Source: Asterias rubens
Lineage: Eukaryota; Echinodermata; Asteroidea; Forcipulatida; Asteriidae
Length of the DNA stretch: 64,000 nt
Assembly (NCBI RefSeq): GCF_902459465.1
Contig: NC_047066.1
Location: 5,802,377 to 5,866,376, forward strand
Direction: 5' to 3'
The position numbers and the translations under genes were made by a program. Below, in pieces: positions 13,201-22,200 of this stretch (position 1 is its first letter; each line of letters opens with the position of its first letter). Below the pieces are notes generated by a model. It saw nothing but the letters and a program-made list of their open reading frames with translations, did no database searches and was not told the origin of the DNA.

Positions 13201-15172
13201 TGGAGAGCAACAGACACAAACTTGTGCAACATCCCAAAGTGACTCAACTTTTTAAAAAGAAGAATTCTTACCATTTGCCGTCTCTCCTGCGTCAATTTCT
13301 CCAGATGGATTTGCTTGACATACTGGTGGTACTCGTTAAACTGTTTCAGACCACATTTCACCTGACAACAAAGACAATGAATAATCATTAATTAGTATGA
13401 CTATCCAGAGCCAGTTTCCGTGAATTGTATGAAGTTCAGCATTTGGCAAGTGATAATTTGACAACCATTTTTATAAAACAAATATAAACAACTTTGACGA
13501 ACCGGGTATTAAGATGCTTCTGGTTGAAAGTACTTGTTAGTCTCCCGAATATAAAAGGTATTGGTTTGCTTAGAAAGTGTTCCAGATAATATAAACTCTC
13601 ATACTTTACCCTTGGTATACTGCCATATTGGGGGGGGGGGGGGATGGAAGAGAGCTAAATAATTGAGAGCTAGTATGTCCTCCCTGTGCCCACTTTCATA
13701 AGGTTGTTTCAACAGCAAATTCTGCTCAGAAAATTTCTTGGCTCAGCAAAAAATTGCCGGGTACCACTCGCAGCAATGGTAACTGTGGTGTTCTGGCTGA
13801 TAGCCAAAGCAAAGCAAAAGTTTGTTTTGTTCTGAGAAAACTTTTGTGCTTACAGGCTTTATGCAATTGAGTCCAGTGCCCAATCTCATCGCTCGGCAGA
13901 AGCAGAGCCATGAAACCGCACCCTCTGGTGAGTTGGAGCACTTACCATTCCGCAGGGGGTGAGGAAGCCATTTTGTCTGAGGTGCGAGTACATCTTAGGG
14001 TGCGTGTAGTAGCCCCTCAGGTGTGGGTCATGGAGGCTCCGGTACATCATGTCAAGCCCCTGGGGGCTGGGATCGAACTTCATGTTGGTCGGAGTCGTGA
14101 ATAACTATTACAAACAGGCAACCAAAAGTTATTTTAATTTTGAGATCAATTTTGATTTTTGCGATTTAAAATTGTTCGTTTGGAAATAGAAAGGGCACGT
14201 TGATAAGTCAACAGCAAAATACTTCGGCAGAATGTCCTCTTATATAAAGCACCGATTAGCTAAGCACAAAACAATTTATTGTATCAGGAAAAAAGGCTGT
14301 TCCCCATGTCATCGTCTGCAACTGATTGCCCACATAGTTTTGCTTATAATAGCAGGGAAAAAAAGAATAAAAGGAAACTGTTCACTGTTCTTAACAGATG
14401 CACATTATGTGCAGAAGGCTGGACTCGCTGTAGGCCTTACGGTAAAAATGAAAAGATGCCTGGAAAATCAATTTCGTTTAAAAACAATTCTGCTTTATTT
14501 AAAGGATAATAATAATAGTTACGTTTCCTTTAGTTCTGCACAAAACGCCAGTAAATTTAGAGCAGCTCTGTTGGGCGCATGGCCATTTTAAAAAATCGCG
14601 CGCCGTGCTATTCGACTCCCGGAACAGGGTAAATTCCGATCACGTCACGCTTAGCCTACGGGCATCTCGTTTTAAACATTGGGTGCGTTCGTTTAGCTTA
14701 CCTGGGTCGACCCCGGTTTGTGACGTTTTTTTTCCCCCAGGACGAACGTGTGCAGATAATTACCCCCGTTCATCCTGGAAGAAAAAGCCGCCACACACCG
14801 GGGTCGACCCAGGGAAGCTAAACGAACGCACCCTGTGTAGTTCATCCCTGGTCCGAATGATCTTTGCAACTCATGGCGCTGTATAAACGTAAACTTTCAC
14901 TTTGAAATATAAGCCTCTGCCGATCCACCCACCTTTTCACACAAGGCTGTCGTGTACAACATGATCTTCCCATGTGGTGCTCCCACCAATGGTATCTTAC
15001 TGTGCATCGGAGTATCCAGCATCCAGGCAGGCACCGGAGGTCTCTCTGCCGGGGCACAACGCCGCGTTTTACGGCGTCGAGGCTGAGAAGACGAGGGGGA
15101 TGGCGGAGGTGTTGCCGTGGCTTTAACATTCGCCGTATGTCGTGCTCCATGTCTGGTTTTTAGAGCTTCCAT
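1..15172 (-). CDS. FSIP2: FSIP2-like (fibrous sheath-interacting protein 2) gene, 5' part, 12 exons
   Basis: Exons on the minus strand: 15172-14933, 14104-13946, 13361-13272, 13068-12896, 12591-12396, 11326-11210, 10641-10494, 9825-9694, 9101-8977, 8566-8074, 7180-5463 and 1288-<1. All junctions are GT..AG and the phases match, giving about 1,626 codons before the left edge. I recognise the family from exons 1-3: a YTT..CEKLF segment (residues ~73-82), YRSLHDPHLRGYY (~94-106) and FNEYHQYV (~141-148), which resemble the conserved N-terminus of vertebrate FSIP2. Exons 4-9 are highly charged (runs such as RLEEEVERERELERRKL), as expected of coiled coil. Exons 10-12 are low-complexity and acidic. 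Vertebrate FSIP2 is several thousand residues long and is tied to the sperm-tail fibrous sheath and AKAP complexes, so a similar flagellar scaffold role is inferred. The start ATG at 15172 is the first in frame before the conserved block. The exon 10 donor (CCTG|GTTTGT) is the weakest junction. Confidence 0.8.
1916..4933 (-). mobile_element. Non-LTR retrotransposon (LINE, APE-type) with intact endonuclease/reverse transcriptase ORF
   Basis: One uninterrupted ORF of 1,005 codons. The N-terminal half is an apurinic-type endonuclease: LCNAQSL (N125), TESW (E152), GDFNR (D267), TLDLIMTN (D297, N302) and SDH (319-321). The reverse transcriptase follows: KATGPDGISP (544-553), LRPVSLTD (603-610), LTDFSKAFDMIDH with catalytic D673, LPQGTKLGP (730-738) and YVDD (761-764). 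The C-terminus has the RTSRFKNS-type tail common in CR1/Jockey-group elements. It sits in intron 11 of the FSIP2-like gene in the same orientation as the gene. A T-rich tract on the element strand lies just past the stop (1863-1882 on the plus strand is a ~20-bp A run), so no ordinary poly(A) tail is seen. The element ends are not defined; the 5' UTR probably extends to about 5.3 kb. No separate ORF1 was found. The exact clade is uncertain. Confidence 0.9.
5463..7180 (-). CDS. FSIP2: FSIP2-like exon 11: acidic, His-rich and Ser-rich 1.7-kb exon
   Basis: A single long exon (572 codons, residues ~625-1197 of the model). It opens in phase 1 after a GAAG acceptor and closes at a strong AAG|GTGAGC donor, which joins in phase 0 to the exon at 1288. 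Reading through that donor meets a TAA at 5430-5432 after ten more codons, so an unspliced transcript would end there. The product is rich in E, D, K and S. It has a histidine cluster (alternating H, E and N over about 25 residues, near 6415-6490) and a serine run followed by acidic residues (near 6245-6310). No catalytic domain is visible. The composition suggests a disordered linker, and metal binding by the His cluster is only a possibility. It could be a separate gene, but the matching phases on both sides argue against that. Confidence 0.7.
7205..7560 (+). repeat. tRNA-derived SINE (family S), one tRNA unit
   Basis: A tRNA-like head at 7361-7432 has box A (TAGTCTAGTTGG, about 7367-7378) and box B (GGTTCGAATCC, about 7411-7421), and its ends can form an imperfect acceptor stem. 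The surrounding tail (AAGTACTGAGTATACAGTGC, then TATGGGTAAAAACCAAAAT) occurs on both sides, so the element is a partial tandem of a ~260-bp unit. It lies in the intron between FSIP2-like exons 10 and 11. It is not a functional tRNA gene: the same sequence recurs at 36.1-37.1 kb, 9.2-9.5 kb and 46.0 kb with the same non-tRNA tail. Confidence 0.8.
7861..8055. repeat. Inverted-repeat element, family D
   Basis: The ends are near-complementary: a GGGGCCGAATTTCATAGA type left end and a CTCTATGTAATTGAGCCC right end, with an AT-rich interior. It stops 19 bp from the FSIP2-like exon 10 donor (8074). Related copies are at 13686-13878, 24117-24363, 25042-25232, 40158-40350 and 43594-43842. Confidence 0.7.
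9240..9500 (-). repeat. Degenerate copy of SINE family S
   Basis: Reverse-orientation copy with a tail related to CTCAGTACTTTCCC, a box B-like segment (GGGATTCGGACCCACGACC), and the GCAGCGGGCACCGCAACGAT segment that links units in the 36-37 kb array. It lies in the intron between FSIP2-like exons 8 and 9 and carries many substitutions, so it is an old insertion. Confidence 0.7.
10850..10915 (-). repeat. tRNA-like SINE fragment (second family)
   Basis: Read on the minus strand, a box A-like stretch (TAGGTCAGTTGGTAGAGTG) lies next to a segment ending in GACCGCCAACAT. The same arrangement flanks the nested insertion at 58.1-58.35 kb, which identifies a second tRNA-derived SINE family. Confidence 0.55.
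11561..11931. repeat. Inverted-repeat element, family A (diverged)
   Basis: The termini are TTTAAAGCCATTGGACACTT and its reverse complement at 11912-11931. Internal motifs (TCACAGGTTTGTTAT near 11843) are shared with the family A copies further right. It lies in the intron between FSIP2-like exons 5 and 6. Confidence 0.7.
13686..13878. repeat. Diverged inverted-repeat element, family D
   Basis: The interior keeps the family D pattern: AAATTCTGCTCAG near the left, and CTTACAGGCTTTATGCAATTG with a GTCCAGTGCCC end on the right. It ends about 70 bp from FSIP2-like exon 2. A G run precedes it at 13630-13643. Confidence 0.5.
14681..14834. repeat. Short foldback element, family E
   Basis: Left end GGGTGCGTTCGTTTAGCTTA followed by CCTGGGTCGACCCCGGT; the right end is the near-exact reverse complement (ACCGGGGTCGACCCAGGGA, then GCTAAACGAACGCACCC). 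The stem is about 45-50 bp on each side of a ~55-bp loop. It is in intron 1 of the FSIP2-like gene. A longer relative is at 39226-39473. Confidence 0.8.
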
Positions 15173-16648
15173 TGGAATTTTTCAGTGAGAACTTAACTTT
15201 GACTTTTGAAGAATACTCGTCGCATTTGCTCCGAATTCGGCTTACGGCTTAAACTTACTGAACTTTCCAAAGCTCGCTGAAAATGACAAGGCCGGGAGCA
15301 AGGCCTGTCGAATTATTACCCGAAATGTTACATTTTGTTTCAGAAGCCATCAACGAATTGTAATTTTTCTTGCTAACATAGCTTTTTCTCCTGTGTGAAA
15401 AAGACAACTTTGGATGGAATATGCTTTATTGCGTCGAGCGTCTAAAATGGAACGTTAATTAAAACGCAATTGCGCGATAACCCTGCAAATGTGCAGTCGT
15501 GGCACGGAGACAACTTATTTTTTTCTTCGACGCTGGCGTCCGTTACTGGTGATCGCGCCTGTAAGCATAATACGCACTGCCATGCATGAGGAGGGCGGGT
15601 TTATGTAATTTTGGTAGTTGTGTCCCCCTCTTTGACTGTTTGAAGAAGATTCGTCGCATGTGCTCCTAATTTGGTTATTCATATACTTTTGACTCTGATA
15701 GATTAATAGGACACATTAAAACTAGTATAACATACATACCTGATTTGCAAGTATACGTTTAATCAATACAACTTATATATTCAACAGAATAGAACAATGC
15801 ATATAATATTATTTACTCTTACCAAAATAGGCCTATAACACAACATAGATAAAATCGACCCACAACACATTTTGAGACGCAACATTTATAAAATACAATA
15901 TGAAAAATTCATTCATAGATTTACATAATACTTATTTCAAATAATGATTTGAAACGAAATTGTTTCACACAATATTTGAATAACCTTAGGAACAGAACAA
16001 TACTTTAAAACAAACAAATACAACCAGTACAACTCTCATGTCAATCTCATGCAAAGAAAATTGTGCAGCTCTTGGGGTTTTCACCATTCATGCAATCATA
16101 AATACATACTTGGCCAAATACATAGCCCTGCAAATTATACTGAGTATAGAATAATAAGGCTACCAGCCAAAAAACAATGTCACATGGAACATCTGTGACT
16201 GATATCCCGCTGATGATGTGTATATTGAGCAGAACATCAGACTATCAACCACATGAAATACAACATGCTTAATAAAGCCTCTGAGTAACTCATCCTGACT
16301 TAGGACTATAGCCAAAAGTTTCCTAAGTTAGGACTATGTTTGTGAAATCATGGAGGTAGAATCAACCCTTGGACCGATATAGCCAAAAACTATCCTGCGG
16401 TATATACTTTTTACCTTTTATTGGATCCTAGATTTTAATATCCTATTGAGGGTATACATAATACCTTAATTGGGATAACCAATGGGCTAAAATACACCTG
16501 CATGACAATGTACACTCCAAATGCAAAAACAAACATTCATAATACACTTGATTGAAGCCAAACTCCCAAAGAAGGTATAAACGAAACCTCAATTTGGTAA
16601 AAATAAACCTACATGGAAAACAACATAGAGGATTGATATACTTTTAAC
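15173..16648. other. Intergenic region upstream of the FSIP2-like gene; no gene seen
   Basis: This lies between the FSIP2-like start codon and the next repeat. The first ~450 bases are less AT-rich and presumably hold the promoter and 5' UTR of the FSIP2-like gene. I see no convincing TATA box. The remainder is AT-rich, with a family I-like fragment near 16285-16350 (CTGACTTAGGACTAT). No coding exon is supported on either strand. Confidence 0.5.
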
Positions 16649-17030
16649 TTAAAGGAACGTTACAGAATTGGTAAGAAACAAAAATCGTGAAGATCACAGA
16701 TTTACATAAAACTTACACGGTCGAATGATGATGATAGTTGAAAACATCCCTTGAAATATTTCTGTCTGAAATGTCATATTTGATGAGAAATAAATAATCT
16801 AACTTCGCGTCTGGAGTTTATCGCTCAGTGAGCGTTTTATTCATTTTTATTTTGGCATCGATGCAATGCAAAATCGGTTTTTTTTTCACTATTCTCTCGT
16901 CACCTAGATGGCCGATCGATCTCAAACTTCTACATGTTTGTCAGCTTATGTATATGGTGGGTTACATGAAGTGCTTACACTGCCAGCAACTGTTTCGTAA
17001 GCAAAAACTAAATCTGTAATGTTCCTTTAA
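16649..17030. repeat. Inverted-repeat element, family C
   Basis: Terminal repeats TTAAAGGAACGTTACAGAAT and, in reverse, TCTGTAATGTTCCTTTAA. It contains CGCTCAGTGAGCG near the middle. A second copy (32512-32943) sits inside an HPD intron and is internally related (GATCGATCGGCCATC, and GCTGGCAGTGTAAGCACTT in the other orientation). Confidence 0.75.
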
Positions 17031-18269
17031 AGATATGTAACTGATATCTCAATAAGCCATTTGCGAGTTAGATTTGAATAATGTCTGGTACTTGCTTAGT
17101 CACAATGTACCGCTTACATTTGAAGTCCTCAGACTATAAGGACAGTTGCTATGTCACATAATTTGGGGCAAGCTTTTTGCGTAGTTAAACGTAAGAGTCA
17201 GTGAACATACAATAATCTGAATGGATGTGTATGGAACAATGGTACCAGGGTTTGCTCATCTGGAGGTTGCTTAGCAAAAGCTTGCCCCGAACCATTTGAC
17301 AGAGCAGCTGGCTCTTTAGTCTGAGGAACTCAAATTTAAGTAGTAACTTGTGACTTAGCAAGTCATTGTAACGGACATTATTCAAGTCTAACTCGCAAAT
17401 GGTTTGTTTGGTAAAAGGGGTTAACAAAACAATACTTTATGAACTTGTACCACAGGGGTTTAATTCAAGAAACCTCAATTGGGTAGCTGTTGGGTTGAAA
17501 TACACCTACATTCTGAGCCTCAAAATGCATTCACCACATAAGACACACATTGCTTACTATACAAAGTTCAAAACATTCCCTGAAAATTGTGATAAAAATT
17601 CAAGGCACTTACAAAGTTACATTTTACCAAACACAAGTTAAAACTGGACATTTTGTGCGACGTTACATTTTCCCTTTAATATGAAACATAGTTAAAATTC
17701 TCATCTCTTTTTCAGTAATTTTTAAGTACACATTTTACGAACTGTACACCAGTTGTGATAGTGAATAAACTCAGAGAGTGTAGTACCTTAAAATAATATA
17801 CTAGTTTAAAACTCATTAAGCTTTCTTGAAACTTATAATTAATGCAATATTGAGTGTAGGCAGGTATACACATTCAAACAAAAAGAAAACAAATGATACA
17901 ACTATCCGATTTCAGGTGGTAAAAACTGCACTACAATTGCTTTTATGATAATAATTGGCAACTTTTATTGCATAACAAATGAATAAAATAAAAATGCTAA
18001 GAATGTCTAAAAGATTATATGAAAAATTATTTGCATACTGAGTGCATCTGATATATATTTGTTCGAATGATTAAAATTTAATTTCAGCCAACTGTTTTTA
18101 ATAAAAACCTGTTCAACAGGTTGGCATGAGCCTATCACATTAATAAGAGCATTATATCAAACAAATTAAATATTTTAATAAATATTTTATTCTTTCTATA
18201 TTTACAGACATAAGACCAGTTTACTTTGTAAAAGAGAATAGTTAAGGAGTTATTTTGCTCGTGAAACTC
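17031..18269. other. AT-rich intergenic stretch; no gene seen
   Basis: No ORF with coding character and no recognisable RNA gene. Short inverted matches (around 17050-17110 against 17340-17400, sharing TCTAACTCGCAAATGG-type sequence) suggest one more degenerate foldback element spanning roughly 17040-17405. Confidence 0.45.
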
Positions 18270-18659
18270 TCAAAGGAACACGTTGCCTTGGATCGGTCGA
18301 GTTGGTCCTTGAAAAGCGTTTGTAACAGTTTGTTATAAAATGCATATGATTTGAAAGATATTTTAAAAGTAGAATATAATGATCCACACAAGTATCACTC
18401 GAAATTGCGTGGTTTTCCTTTTACCTCGTCGACTAACACGGTCGGCTATTTATGGGAGTCAACTTTTTGACTCCCATTAATGGCCGACCGTGTTAATTCG
18501 CAAAGTAAAAGGAAAACCGCGCAATTTCAAAGCAAATTTGTGTGGAGCATTGTATTCTACTTTTAAAACATCTTTCTAACCATTACGCATTTTATAACAA
18601 ACGGTTACAAACGCTTTTCAAAGACCAACTCGACCGATCCAAGGCAACATAATCCTTTA
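18270..18659. repeat. Long palindromic foldback element, family B (copy 1)
   Basis: The left half starts AAAGGAACACGTTGCCTTGG and the right half is its reverse complement through most of its length, meeting at a central TGGGAGTCAACTTTTTGACT-type turn near 18450-18475. The stem is roughly 190 bp. Other copies: 29100-29490, 35740-36118 and a right-arm fragment at 42480-42670. Confidence 0.85.
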
Positions 18660-19036
18660 GAGGCACTGGACAGCTTTGGTAATATTGTCAAAAAACAGTA
18701 TTCTCACTTGGTGTAACCCAACATATGCATAAAATAACAAACCTGTGAAAGTTTGGGCTCAATTTGTCATTGAAGTTGCAAAAAAATGATGAAAGAAAAA
18801 ACACACACTTGTCCCACAAATTTGTGTGCTTTCAGATGCTAGAGAAAGACTTCAGGCATGAAGTCTTTCTCAGATTAATATTTAGTGACAAATTACTTCT
18901 TTCTCAAAAACTATGTTACTTCAAAGAGAGTTGTTTCTCACAATGTGTTATACAACAGGTCTCCATTGCTCGATACCAAATAAGTTTTGATGCTAACAAT
19001 TATTTTGAGTAATTACCAATGGTGTCCAGTGCCTTT
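18654..19036. repeat. Inverted-repeat element, family A (diverged copy)
   Basis: Carries the family A hallmarks GGCACTGGACA at the left, ATAACAAACCTGTGAAA internally, and AATTACCAATGGTGTCCAGT at the right. It abuts the family B copy on its left and lies about 200 bp downstream of the INPP5K stop, probably within or next to its 3' UTR. Confidence 0.75.
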
Positions 19037-19242
19037 CACAACTCCCAGTATAACAAGTTTAAATTCCTACATACTGAAAGTAGATTTAGTTGCGCACCGA
19101 AAATTTTTACACAACTTCTTGCGATTTTGCCAACCAGATCACAATATTTCCAGAAATGGTGACAGGATATCTTTTTGGGTTTTGCATTTGTCTGGAATGT
19201 CCTCATCCAGCATGTCCAGCGACTTCCTTGTTTCTAAGACAC

Positions 19243-22200
19243 TTATATTCCTGCTAAGTCATTCAGGACAGCAGCAGTGTCTTGGAGGCTCACCTCATTC
19301 TCACTTTGTATCCTGGAGTCAATCTCCGATGGAATGACCTGTGGTACATGCATTAGAGCCAGGGGTTGGTAACAAGGGTCAAGGGGATGAGGGTGCATTC
19401 ATGATAAAAGAAGGTCAAGCAGGGGGATGAAAGAGGATAGAAGTAGAAGGTCAAAGGTCAACTTGGTTTGTTTGCTTGTTTGTTTAAATGATTTTCTCGT
19501 CAAGTGAACTCTGCAAACTCCCACAAGGGGATATATATAAAGCGCTAAGCTGGCAACGTCCAATCTCTCTCATACAAACATTGGTCTAAGATTATGAATT
19601 TCACAAATCAAGAAGATGTGATTCAGTAACTAGACGACAATACTTATTCTAGTCATTGTGAAATCAGCAGTTGGCTTGTAGGATTCAGATCTACAACCTT
19701 GTGAATGCAAGTCATGCGGTCTAACCACAGTGAGATAGAGTTTTGATGATTTTGTTCTTTTGCTCTTCGTTTTATTTTGGTTTTTCGCAGGTCCCATGAA
19801 GTGACCTATCTGGACCACAGCCCAAATATTGGTGTTGGAGCAAATTGAAGTTGCACTAATAAAAAAAAAATGCACAATCATTGTGTTGAGTGTCTCTGAT
19901 GGAACCATGCTAACACTTGCGCTGAGGTACTTTGTCAATAAACTTATGTCTATCATAATAAACTTTGCATTACATGTATCAACTTATCCTATAAATAAAA
20001 GAATTACTTAAGTTTTGATAGCTGCATTATGATTATTAGTTTTCATAATTGTTTTCTATGAAAGGGGAAGTGAATAAGTATCATAAGGCCACAATATTGG
20101 TAAAGATTTTCAAATATTCTGTAACTCTTTCTCTGCTTAGGGACGGCTGGACATTTTTTGACTCACTCTGAACACGTTGCTGACTCCCAACACGCAGTTC
20201 ATGATCTTACTGTAGTAGCACAACACGTACTTGGCGGTAGTGTCCTCTGGGAGATAACTGGCCTTGAATATGACCTGGCATCCAGACTGTTGCTTTGTTT
20301 CTCCACCAGGCACTGCCCACACGTATGTGACATAGCTCCTGCTAGGCGTCTGGAATCCAACCTACGATGTGTATAAAATATTTAGTTTGTTTCCGGTTTT
20401 TATAAATATGCAAACCAAGGAATGGTATCTGGGCTCAAGCTAATAAAGGCAAAGAATACCTTTGGGTTTTTTGAGCTCTTCGAATGTTTTAGTTCTATAT
20501 AACAGAGGATGTGTATAATACAACTAGGTGCAGGCCTATTCCAGTTCCATAGGATGGATGTTGACAGCTTGACTTGTGTCAAGTCAACAAAAACAAATTG
20601 TGTACAAAAATTACCTTTGAGCCTTTAAATCTTCTCTTCCTTGTCTAAGCGTGATTAAAATCTACACAATTAGATGCATGTTAAACTGTGCCAGGAAGAT
20701 TTTCTCATTTTTAATTCCAGTCTTGTAAAAACAATTCTGGCCCAGTGAACATTTTGAGCTACAAGCGCTGTGGTCTTGTTGATTTCCCCAAAAATTTGAG
20801 TCCTGTCGTCGAATTGGCTTCCTATTTGAGTCATGTTATCTATTGGCTTCTTATTTGAATCCTGTCATCCGATTGGCTTCTTATTTAAGTCCTGTCATCT
20901 GATTGGCTTCTTATTTGAGTCCTGTCATCTGATTGGCTTCTTATTTGAGTCATGTTATCTGATTGGCTTCTTATTTCTGAATCCTGTCATCTGATTGGCT
21001 TCTTATTTGAGTCCTGTCATGTGATTGGCTTCTTATTTGAGTCATGTTATCTGATTGACTTCTTATTTGAATCCTGTCATCTGATTGGCTTCTTATTTGA
21101 GTCCTGTCGTCTGATTGGCTTCTTTTTTAAGTCATGTTATCTGATTGGCTTCTTATTTGAGTCCTGTCATCTGATTGGCTTCTTATTTGAGTCATGTTAT
21201 CTGATTGGCTTCTTGTTTGAGTCCTGTCATCTTATTGGCTTCTTATTCGAGTCCTGTCATCTGATTGGCTTCTTACCTTGTAGAGCCCCACCCAGTCCCA
21301 ACTACTCGTCTTGGCGTTGGATGACATGATGTACCGACACTTAGCATCCTCCCCTCTCTGCCATCTCTCAATAGGGTCAAAGGTCACTAAAGGTCGAGCG
21401 GTTTCCATGTCGGCCTGATGATCAAAAGTGAGAAACAATATCATGAATTATACTTTGGTTCATGTGGTTACTGTAATCAAGGTCGAGTCATACTGCAGCG
21501 ACAACGAAAACGATAACGATCACGACGCAAAGAGGATGCATCCTATTGGTTGAATTGCTCCACGCAGAATACGCACACGCTCATTCAACCAAAAGAATGC
21601 GTTCTCTGTGCGTCGTGATTGTTATCTTTTTCGTTATCACTGCAGTGTTACTCGGCCTTAACTCAAACAAATCTCTGCATACCCATGTTTACTATAAGCA
21701 ATGAGTGATTTGAGATGCCAGTAGTGTGTGATTAAGGGATATATTTAGAACTGAGTATTATTATACAAACAGAATGGAATAATCGCCTTAGGGCGACTGT
21801 TGACAACTTGACTTGTAATTACAGTTATGATTAAAGGTAGGTATAAAAAAAAATGCGAGTAGAACGAGCGAGAACGAGCGCATTCGTTATTACCCTTTAA
21901 CACCCGGTCCTGCACGTAATCGCTCGAAACCGCACGCTAACGCACGACATCGCTCGGTAGCCTTTGATAATGAAATGCCAAACAAGCGAGTCAATCAAAT
22001 ACACACCAAGTGTAGGCCTATACCAGTTCCAGAGGTTGCTGTTGACATCAAGGTGTAGACCTAATGAATAATCTTTTAGAAGGGTAACCGATCAACTTAC
22101 CCCCAATTTGAACTCGGCACTAACTGGCTTATGATCGCTCCACCTTATGTTGCCATGGGAATTGTAGGTTACTAGGGTGACACAGTGCTCCGTTTCTTTC

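Noticed and set aside
20811..21276. CRISPR-like array
   Set aside because: The 30-bp units are contiguous with no spacers, lie in an animal intron, and have no cas genes.
20952..21329. 125-aa ORF with repeating CHLIGFLFES units
   Set aside because: It is a translation of the 30-bp minisatellite (a multiple of three, so open in every unit) on the strand opposite INPP5K.
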